Source: Paramarasmius palmivorus (lineage: Eukaryota; Basidiomycota; Agaricomycetes; Agaricales; Marasmiaceae). Taken from it: a stretch of 64,000 bases of DNA. The notes beneath the pieces were generated by a model. That model had not been told where the DNA came from. It searched no databases and saw only the letters and a program-made list of their open reading frames with translations. This document shows, one piece after another, positions 57,001-64,000 of the stretch. Within the stretch, counting starts at the first letter, position 1, and the number at the start of each line of letters is the position of its first letter. The position numbers and the translations under genes are program-made. The stretch lies in assembly GCA_037176845.1 (NCBI GenBank), contig JAYKXP010000186.1, positions 1 to 64,000 on the forward strand, read 5' to 3'.

Positions 57001-57876
57001 TCAAGAAGCTGCTGCTTGTGGTCTGAAAAAATCAATTTGTGGCCCATCACAAACACGTGGAAACATACCTATAGCGGGATTGCACCCACAGAAGAAAACC
57101 ACTACATCGTGTATACCCGTAGGGGTCAAAACAACGAAATCCCCCTGGGTCTGTTGCGGACGTTCGCAAACTTGTCCCGGACGATGCCCCAGGTGAACAT
57201 GAATGCCTATATCCTTGATCGGAATCTGGCGGAAGTAACCGCTCTTCCATTCCTATGGAAAAATTCAGTTACGGCATCAAGGAGACATCATATACCACTC
57301 ACTTGAACACGGTGTAGAGGATTGAGTACATGTTGGGCATGTATGCAATCTTTACACACCATTTGCAGTGAAAAGCAATCCAGGCAGCGAAATCTGGCTG
57401 CTGTAGACCCACAGCAACAATTCGATGCATGGCGCCCACGGCCTTCGGTGACGAGCATCCAATCCAGATAGTCATCGCGGTGTTTTTCTTTCCATGTTAG
57501 TAGCGGATGATCCTTCCTATTGTCAGTGTGAGCTTTGGATAAGGTACATAAAACATACAGAATCCTGATATCTCTTCGCCTTAGATTTCATGGAAACCTT
57601 CACCCGACCAAGTTCCTCCTCTTCATCCGGAGTGGCGTTGAAAGAAAAATCCTCGCTTGGCATAGCGTCCCATTCCATTCCGACACTGTCATTGTCGACT
57701 TCTTCAAGTATTCGGGCCGGAGTTGTTTCTACCCGCGGAGCTATTTCAACATTGAAACTCGACGAAGTGGTTCGATGGGCACTGCTAGTAATGAGTGTAT
57801 GACGAGAACCTTTGGGCAGCAAAGGCCCAGTAGTTTCGAATCGTTTCTTGTTCCGCTCAAAGCGATCCTTGCCCAT
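54066..57876 (-). CDS. CxC2-domain KDZ transposase
   Basis: Complete-looking multi-exon gene for a KDZ DDE transposase. The start at 57876 gives MGKDRFERNKKRFETTG with a basic/acidic linker. A CxC2 cysteine cluster follows (NCCCGSTAARFRCLDCFSL, CKDCIHAQH, then KSGYFRQIPIKDIGIHVHLG, and FFCGC). Next come the standard KDZ blocks VGWWPSSYKDPRSAATFDLL, CRSCPQPGINLP and the DDE core: first Asp in YALILAMDANFK, a GIGDLQKGER block, second Asp in SYDIACQW, Glu in DGEGPERKW, and QANGHNYDKVIR. The C-terminal ~350 residues are helical and charged, ending LEIY at 54066, as in active relatives. All three catalytic acidic residues are present and I saw no stop or frameshift in the conserved core, so it may be functional. 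It is divergent from the small gene at 58066. Confidence 0.85.
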
Positions 57877-57900
57877 GGTGGTCTAGGTTCAACAGGAAAA

Positions 57901-57932
57901 CTAGGGTTAGGGTATGGTCAGGGTTAGGGGGT
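57901..57932 (-). promoter_or_regulatory. Telobox-like repeats in KDZ promoter
   Basis: Two copies of CCCTAA-type repeats on the minus strand, about 25-55 bp upstream of the KDZ ATG. A similar pair is near 62066. Confidence 0.35.
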
Positions 57933-58065
57933 GTCTAGCGCTGACTTGAACCAGCGTCAAAATTTCAACGTTCAACCCTCGACCGCTACCATGACCTCGT
58001 GATATCCCGTGTGGTACATAAGTTCAATTTTTTGAATTTTTGTCTATACTCCTTCGCCTTTAACC

Positions 58066-58826
58066 ATGTCTTCCCAAAACGATACAGCCTCTCAAGAACT
58101 CGCCGAAGCCTTGCATACGGCCATCAAGCTTGCTCACAAACAGCTTGGTAGGTGCGACAAGCCGCCACATCTGAATACCTCACTCACAGCTCTCATGCAG
58201 ATACAGCTAGCGCAATCGCCCCTTCAACAAGACAGCTCCTGGTAGATCTTCACTGTTCTCTGACTAGTGTGATCCTCGGTACGTGCCCTTCTCTCAGAGC
58301 TTTGCTCGTCACAATCGTCGATTGTTGCTGATAGAGGCTTGTACACAGGTTCCTTTGACTCGTCAAGCTCTCAAAATCTTCATCAAGACCCTGCTCCACT
58401 GATATCGAATGATGAACTTGGTACGCATGCTCTTCTACTTAACAAACCCCCTCTGATGTCCATCTAGAACGGCTTTGGTGTGAAGGTTATCCATTTGCAA
58501 TGGAAGGGGCCGAGAAAAGCGCTGCAAGCTTCGGTACGTGTCAGCTATCGTGATTAATCTCCGCTGACCAGCCTTTGGACACTAGATGGCTCCCCGTCGA
58601 TTGAATCATCAAAAGAGGAGAAACAAAACCCGTGTCATCCCGTCATTCCTCCAAACTTCAGCCATGGTCAGTCTACACGCCGTATCAAAGTTTCTGGATG
58701 CTCATAAACGTTTCAGATTCCGTGGAGTATGCAACATGGTTTTACAATGGCATCGTTCCAGTCAAAGATCTTGATCTTCACTATGACTACAGCACCGAAC
58801 TGACTTTGCTGCAGGATTCCATGTAG
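58066..58826 (+). CDS. Small accessory gene divergent from the KDZ transposase
   Basis: ATG 58066 begins MSSQNDTASQELAEALHTAI. Exons 58066-58147 and 58201-58278 splice in frame, and further exons can be read as SFDSSSSQNLHQDPAPLIS, ERLWCEGYPFAMEGAEKSAA and DGSPSIESSKEEKQNPCHPV, each joining in phase 1. A second possible frame ends at 58826 with ATWFYNGIVPVKDLDLHYDY, which looks genuinely coding. The exact 3' splice pattern is unresolved. Only 189 bp separates its start from that of the transposase, so the two share a promoter region. Function unknown. Confidence 0.45.
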
Positions 58827-58926
58827 GCTATATTATAACAGTAGTTACTACCCTTTGTTGTAAGGAATATCATTGTCACCTTTGACGTCTTGCTGATGTA
58901 AACGTCTTCTGAACATCCTTTCCATC

Positions 58927-59013
58927 GCCTGTATGGCCTAGAGGTTTAGGCGCGAGGATCCTATCTAGTTTCTACCGGTAATGGTGACGCTGGTTCGAAC
59001 CCAGCTGCAGGCA
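58927..59013 (+). other. tRNA-like sequence (tRNA relic or SINE)
   Basis: A pol III-type A box (TGGCCTAGAGG) and perfect B box (GGTTCGAACCC) are spaced as in tRNAs. The 7-bp acceptor stem (GCCTGTA with TGCAGGC), a D-arm (GCCT/AGGC), a T-arm (GCTGG/CCAGC) and a discriminator A are present over 87 nt. No anticodon stem could be paired, even allowing for an intron, so I do not assign an amino acid. A decayed tRNA gene or a tRNA-derived SINE is more likely. Confidence 0.5.
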
Positions 59014-59370
59014 TATGGAAATTCTTTCGCTGTCTTTTTGGGTCGATTCAACTCCGTGTGTATTATTATTCGACTATGTACATTATAATACACCTGGTGA
59101 GCGTCACATTAATGCACAGCTAACGACCCCGCATGTTATCTGCTGTAAATCTTTGCTGAGCGACGAAATCGGTCCGAATAATTAGACCACTATGTAATCA
59201 CCAACGGGCATCAATAAGACAATACGTTAATCACACTATGGTCAGAGTTTGAGTTAAGATTCAAATGAGAAGCTGCTTGAAACGCCGCTATACACTGCAA
59301 TGAAGAGTTCGAAGTTTGTGCATTACGGCGTGCCATACAAATCACCGAGAAACTAAATACACCTCATGAC

Positions 59371-60025
59371 CTAGGGGTTCGAAATACCTCTGGTCATATT
59401 GGAATTGTGAACGCTCCTCAGCACGGTGGCTTCCCAATCCAACTCAGTACAAACCCGGAGCGTGCAGCTGGCCTCGATGACGGGGAAATATCGGGGAAGG
59501 TATGCCGGAATGCCTCGTGGTTGATCGCGCTTGGTGTATGATGGCGGAAGATTTAGAATCTGTGCGGCGCGATCATCCACTTTGTAAAGCCAATTAGAGT
59601 TTGCCGCTAGATGGATGCGGAGCTTCTTTAGCAGCTTTGCCATGCCTCGAACGCTGCGACTCTCCAGGTCTAGGATATGAACAGCTTTCTAATTCAAATG
59701 TCAGTCAGCACGTTAGACAGCTAGCGAACGAGTATACCAATATCACAGCCCTCCTCCAAGCTGCGCGCTCCTCTGTGTTCCATTTGGTGATATACAATGG
59801 AGGGGCCCATCGTGCAGACCAGGAAAGAGCCAATTTGCGAATAAGATCCCAAAATTGTTCGTCATCCGGGTCACAATGAAGATCTCGGATGCCGATATAT
59901 TCGTCGCGTTTACTACCCAGATAGGCCAGTTGATCCTCCGTAAACTGTATGCTGTTCAAGGAATACGACCTACAGAGCTGGCTTGAGATGGGTCTCTTCG
60001 AAGGTATCAATTAGAACACTTACAT
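59371..60025 (-). CDS. Hypothetical accessory protein, about 180 aa
   Basis: Two main coding exons with start-exon uncertainty: the ATG appears split by an intron (AT at 60025-60024, G at 59969), giving MSYSLNSIQFTEDQLAYLGS. Then follow WDLIRKLALSWSARWAPPLY, an intron near 59735-59680 and KLLKKLRIHLAANSNWLYKV, ending NSNMTRGISNP at 59371. No recognised domain. It lies between the tRNA-like sequence and another orphan gene in the KDZ/TET block, suggesting an element-borne accessory gene. Confidence 0.5.
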
Positions 60026-60144
60026 CCGTACAGTTGCAGAGCAGTTCAAACGTTCTGGTCTCTTAGGAGTTCTTTAAATATGAACTAGTTACCCGAAAGC
60101 AAGGGAGAAGGTCCATTCAAATTTGGATCAAGCGCAAAAAGTGG

Positions 60145-60911
60145 CTACTGAGGAAGCGGAAACAACCCGGAATACAGAAGCTTATTTAACGAGAAGGAAC
60201 CCTCAATTTCCCGCTTAATGATGTAGCGGGATTTACTGAATTTGTAGAGGACTCCCTGGTAAAAAAATTCTTCGGCGCCACAATAATCTCGCTCAAGTCC
60301 GTCCGTGAAGCCCTGGTCGTACTCCTCGATGGCAATGTTCCGACCCAGGTCTGACACCTCCCGCGCAAACTCACCCTTATAGTTCATTTCCATAGCTGCG
60401 TGTCGGTGCATCCATTCTCGAATCTCCTGTAAATGCATAAGATTGAAATTCGACCAGCGAAGATGTGCTTCACAAACCTCCTTCCTGGTATAGTCCAATA
60501 GCTTCTGAAGCTGTGGGTCGTCCTCATAAAACCCGTATTGTGGCCAGCGTTGGATGACTAGTTGGTGAAGGTGGTTTATGCCCTGGACGTAGGTTCTGTC
60601 CCAGATATGCTGGAAGAACCACTTGTAGAGCTCTGTTGAGAGCCATCGGACGTGTCTGGTATCCATGGGAAGAAGGTAAATTGGTCTAAGAGTCTGTTGT
60701 GGACAGTGAGTAAGGGTTAAGGGAAAAATGTTAAGCACGTACGGGATCCCGACGATAAGCAACATTCAACATCAATCGCATGCTTCGACGACGTCGGAGA
60801 GAGCCCTGAAATGTTCAGCGAAAAAGAATCGTTGGCTTAGAGTACCGCACATACTGGGTTATTGGCTTGTTTCTTGGCTTTGGCAGCCTTTAGGCGTCGA
60901 GTGCTGACCAT
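60145..60911 (-). CDS. Hypothetical accessory protein, about 245 aa
   Basis: Three exons: a 57-nt first exon (60911-60855, MVSTRRLKAAKAKKQANNP), a second encoding GSLRRRRSMRLMLNVAYRRD, and a long last exon from about 60693 containing LYKWFFQHIWDRTYVQGINH, then LLDYTRKEVCEAHLRWSNFN, ending SGLFPLPQ. The N-terminus is strongly basic, suggesting nucleic-acid binding or nuclear targeting. The remainder is helical without a known motif. Directly upstream of the 59371 gene on the same strand. No homology recognised. Confidence 0.55.
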
Positions 60912-61037
60912 TTTGAGGCTACGAGATGGACAAGAAGGTGACGGTTGGAGTTGAAGAAAGAGGTTCCTTTTAAGGAAGGTTGGATCACACTGAAGTCGTT
61001 TCACGGGGGATAATAGAGATGTGTAATTATACAGAAT

Positions 61038-61816
61038 CTACTTCTGGAACCTCAGCGTTCGGCGGGCATAGCTATCAGTAAGCGATGGAATGCCACCGTC
61101 CATGGCTTGCATGGTGAGGTCAGCAATCCATGATAAAAGAACAACCATATTGCCCTTGAAGTCTTCGTACTCGGAATACAGCTCCCCGGTCCCAACGTTC
61201 TCGAGAACGCCCGTCATGCAGTCGTATACGTTGGACTGTAGCTTCTCTAGGCTGGAATGTAACTGATCGAGATGAGCTACAGCACCGGCATCCGTAGGAA
61301 AGGTAATGGCAGACTGATATGCTGAGCATGCTCTCTGGCGATTGTCGGACTCTTTGCCGGTGATTTTCTCCAATTGTTCGTGAATATTTGACAATTCCTG
61401 CAACCAGAACTCTCTGGATTGCTTTGATAGCAGCGGTCTAGGCATAGAAAGATGAATAAACGCCTGCTTGTATGGGATGAACACGCACCTGGCGCCCTGG
61501 CCTGTATATGACACGTTCTTCTTCGATCCTTTCGCCACCTCCTTGGGTAATTGAGCATTCTGTTCGATAGTATTGATCGCAGTGTTGACATGCACGCTAG
61601 ATTTAGACGAGGGTGAGTGGTGAGAAGGCGGAAATACAGGAAACACGGACGGTGCCTTTCGACGACTGGCATTGATTTTATCTCTATTCCTATGAACATA
61701 TGGGTAAATTGCACGCAAGAATGAATGAAAACATACTTATGGTAGTATCTCGACCATTTACGACGATCGGCCGCTTTTTTCTCTGCTCGAGTTTGGTATA
61801 AACGTTGCCGAGGCAT
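61038..61816 (-). CDS. Basic N-terminal MPRQR-family accessory protein
   Basis: About 225 aa. ATG 61816 begins MPRQRLYQTRAEKKAADRRK, followed across an intron by NRDKINASRRK. This basic, tyrosine-containing opening recurs in many mushroom ORFs near KDZ transposons (recognised pattern, not searched). A serine-rich linker (PPSHHSPSSKSSVHVNTAIN) leads to a helical C-terminal half with LLSKQSREFWLQELSNIHEQ and TGELYSEYEDFKG. An upstream in-frame ATG at 61855 would add 13 residues. Likely DNA-binding by composition; target unknown. Confidence 0.55.
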
Positions 61817-62172
61817 GGGAGTGTATGGTAAAGTGCGAAAGAAAGGTGCTTTCATTGTACTTGCCGCTCGACTTTTTCCTGAGGGCAGGGCCCAATGAGA
61901 TTCTTGTACTCTTGATTTCGGATGAATCCAGAGGTAAGGATTGTCATGTTTCTGAGCCTTCCCAAGACATGGTGAATGTTACAGCGCAAGATATGTTTTG
62001 CCGAACGAGTTCTCCGAAATCCCGCCGAGGCGCTAACTTGGCGCTTGTGAAAGCCAACCAACATTTTTAGGGTTAGTTAGGGTTGTACTCGGCTCATGTA
62101 GAATGCCTGAGCTACGGAAACGTGTATTGATGACAAGAAATATATTTTACTTAGGAACTACTCTAATACAAT
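61817..62172. other. Intergenic in KDZ/TET block
   Basis: 356 bp between the TET gene end and the MPRQR gene start. Contains a telobox-like AACCCTAA pair near 62066-62084 (minus strand). Confidence 0.4.
62066..62084 (-). promoter_or_regulatory. Telobox-like repeats upstream of MPRQR gene
   Basis: Minus-strand AACCCTAACTAACCCTAA about 250 bp before the ATG at 61816; related to the repeats upstream of the KDZ start. Confidence 0.35.
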
Positions 62173-63836
62173 TTAGATGCCGGATAGTAAACGAGCGCCC
62201 TCTTGAGCCATCGACTTACGATGAGCCTTCCATGACTTCAACTGCTTCGGATGAGCTCTGGATCGGAACTCTCTATCGCTCATGCCGCCATTGTGGACCC
62301 AACGGAACAAGCCGGCAGCGCTGTACTGCACAATGGACGATCTCGACTCGTGTTTGGCAATCGGAATGTTAGAGTGTTCGATGAGGGCAGAGGGAAAGTA
62401 AACAGTGCATCCGGGAGGTACTTCGATGACCAGCCCTAGGTCCCATAACACAAGATGCCCGCCACGTGTGTAGTCAAAGTCGCCGATAGCCATGACGGCA
62501 CAAATTCCACAAAAAAGATTGAGTGAGTCGATGTGTCGAAGGGTATGGGCGCGGTCGTAGTTGAAGGTTGTGGCCGCAAAGCAGCAATCGGGGAAGTTTC
62601 TTCGAAGAGATGGGTTTTGCTGGAGCAGTTTCTGAATGACGCGAGTGTAAAGGGCATGCAGTTCCGGAAACTGCGTCCGCATTACGTCTGCCATACGTGT
62701 CAGTGCTCGAAGTCAGGGTCTCGATAAAGAGTCACGCACAATCATCATATCGAGCTTTCCTTTGCATAGCCGAATGTGCTCTCGCTTCTTCCAAGACACG
62801 AGCGGTATTTTCAGGATGTGTGAGGTTGTTCGGTTGAGTTTGACCACCTCCGAACGAGATACCCATAGCAAGCGCCGGAAAATGACCTCGGCGATGATCG
62901 AGACTGTCCGGTGGGAGGCGAATGGAGGTGAATGTGTCGCGGAGAATCCCTTGAATCTGCTGAATGACGCTATCCCATCCAGGTCCAGCCCATCCCGCAA
63001 GATACGCTAGGCGCCCACCGTTGGCGTCCCGGATCATACGGCTTTGCCTATCAACTGTAATGAGCATTCTGAAAGATCCAAACAAATTGAAGCTTACATT
63101 CGATCAGGCCAACGAACCAGGCGCATGTTTGGAAGGGAGAGGGTCTGAGGCAGGGAGTAAACCGTCGAGTTGTATGGGATCTTCGGACCGGTCCATTCTC
63201 GGGCGGGTGTGACGTAGGAGGTTGAGACGGCGGCGTCTTGAGAATTAACGTGTCGAGCAGCGCATTGCTTGAGGCCCTGTGTACCGGACTGTTGTTGAGC
63301 TCTTAGACGAAGTGATGCTCTGGCCGCACGATACTGTTGTCGGACTTTGAGGAGTTTGGCTTGTTTGAAGGATAGTTTACCGTCAGGGATTGGCTGTGAT
63401 TGGCTTTGCTTCCAAGGAGCTTTCAGCGGCGGTGGTGTAAGCCTTCGGGCTAGATTACGGATGGTAGTCAAAATAGGATTTCTTCCTGTCAAACAAAGTC
63501 AGCGTCTAGGCAATAGGGAGCAAGTTGTCACGCACCAGTGTTCTCTCCCCCTTCCTCGGCTACCTCTTCACCCATATTCAGATTCTCAGGCGACGCCGCT
63601 CGCTGTTTAGCCGAAACTAGCCCTCCTGCGGTGACGCCCTGTACCTGTATATCCGGCGCTGGCTTCCAGAATACGGCAAACTCCTTCCCATTCCGAAGCT
63701 TATGAACTGGTAGAATATCATGAGTACAATCCACTACCCCAAGGTCGGGGAATGGTTTCATTGCTACCCCAAGGTCGGGGAACATTCGAGATGGGCGGGA
63801 AAGAGGGGGAAAAAACGACTACTCACCAAAGTCCAT
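62173..63836 (-). CDS. TET/JBP-family 2-oxoglutarate/Fe(II) dioxygenase
   Basis: Predicted nuclear enzyme that oxidises 5-methylcytosine (or thymine in JBP relatives) using Fe(II) and 2-oxoglutarate. ATG 63836 (MDFV or MDFAMKPFPDLGV, see the duplicated acceptor) leads to CTHDILPVHKLRNGKEFAVF, then a basic linker. A conserved region PALAMGISFGGGQTQPNNLT precedes the double-stranded beta-helix core: TLRHIDSLNLFCGI (H-x-D iron ligands), YFPSALIEHSN (distal His) and SIVQYSAAGLFRW (Arg contacting 2-oxoglutarate), ending LLSGI at 62173. All catalytic residues are in place and no stop disrupts the frame. Its position beside a KDZ transposase matches the known pairing of these genes in mushrooms. Catalytic activity is inferred. 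Confidence 0.8.
63733..63782 (-). repeat. Duplicated splice-acceptor sequence in TET gene
   Basis: The 19-bp sequence TTCCCCGACCTTGGGGTAG occurs twice, 30 bp apart, each ending in a potential AG acceptor after the 10-nt first exon. Both acceptors keep the reading frame. Confidence 0.6.
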
Positions 63837-64000
63837 GGTGGGCGGTCGATCGACATCTGAGATATACCCATGCCTTTATAGGTCTTCAGTATGGGCTGCC
63901 ATGTCGGAGAAAAATGTCTGGAAAAACAAGAAAACAAAACAAGGCCGGTCTGATAAAAAAAAAAGTCGGTCTGATGGAAGCTCGGAACATATGGGCACAT
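63837..64000. other. Window end, TET promoter side
   Basis: Purine-rich and A-rich (an A-tract near 63955-63964) sequence upstream of the TET gene. No gene seen. Confidence 0.4.

Larger units (their letters stand above)
52694..63836. mobile_element. Candidate composite KDZ element with TET/JBP gene
   Basis: A contiguous block containing a repeat zone, a full CxC2/KDZ transposase (-), a small divergent gene (+), three further minus-strand accessory genes and a TET/JBP dioxygenase gene (-). KDZ transposons and TET/JBP genes are known to be associated and co-expanded in mushroom genomes. I could not identify terminal inverted repeats or target-site duplications, and the element may extend past the right edge of the window. 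The left boundary is placed at the BUR1 fragment junction by inference. Confidence 0.5.

Noticed and set aside
58927..59013. Functional tRNA gene
   Set aside because: The anticodon stem does not form, with or without an intron.
1..64000. CRISPR array or bacterial operon structures
   Set aside because: No regularly spaced direct repeats with unique spacers; introns and gene families are fungal.

Overview
The window reads as basidiomycete nuclear DNA, most likely a mushroom-forming fungus (Agaricomycetes). Genes are cut by many 43-65 bp GT-AG introns. The gene families are also typical of that group: a CxC2/KDZ transposase next to a TET/JBP-type dioxygenase, a Crinkler (CRN) protein, a Helitron, RNase H1 N-terminal-domain proteins, MYND, F-box-like and JmjC-like proteins. 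Gene models were spliced by hand and the reading frame was checked across exons; exon counts and lengths are my own.

Layout. 1-2.9 kb: nothing convincing. 2.9-7.0 kb: two housekeeping genes head to head, an MTH1-type Nudix hydrolase (-) and a CDK9/BUR1-type kinase (+). 7.3-9.0 kb: a CRN-type gene that loses homology inside its nuclease domain. 9.7-26.6 kb: mostly lineage-specific genes of unknown function, including a 199-aa gene with a paralogue at 45.8 kb, a 25-exon gene with nearly all introns in phase 2, a MYND gene with a split zinc finger, and a nucleotidyltransferase-like gene. 26.7-34.4 kb: a 12-exon JmjC-like gene interrupted at a splice acceptor by a 3.59-kb near-perfect palindromic foldback element (27951-31538) with a 7-bp target-site duplication. 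34.7-43.0 kb: a Helitron (Rep, Pif1 helicase and a C-terminal ubiquitin-peptidase-like domain) broken by a frameshift in an A9 tract. 44.5-45.2 kb: a small heat-shock protein. 45.8-51.5 kb: the second copy of the 9.7-kb family, an F-box-like gene, and two paralogous RNase H1 N-terminal-domain genes. 51.7-52.7 kb: a CRN C-terminal fragment followed by a duplicated, intron-containing fragment of the BUR1 gene. 52.7-63.8 kb: a probable composite KDZ mobile element made of a degenerate tandem-repeat zone, a complete-looking CxC2/KDZ transposase, several small accessory genes, a tRNA-like sequence and a TET/JBP dioxygenase gene.

How it fits together. The window is a housekeeping pair next to a region remodelled by several mobile elements. 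The KDZ transposase and TET/JBP oxygenase are known to travel together in fungi, and TET enzymes oxidise 5-methylcytosine, so that block may be an element that edits its own silencing marks. The CRN N-terminal half at 7-9 kb and the C-terminal half at 52 kb cover complementary parts of one nuclease domain. This suggests one gene split by a rearrangement or about 43 kb of inserted sequence, or two complementary truncated paralogues. The foldback insertion looks recent, because the host gene frame is intact on both sides.
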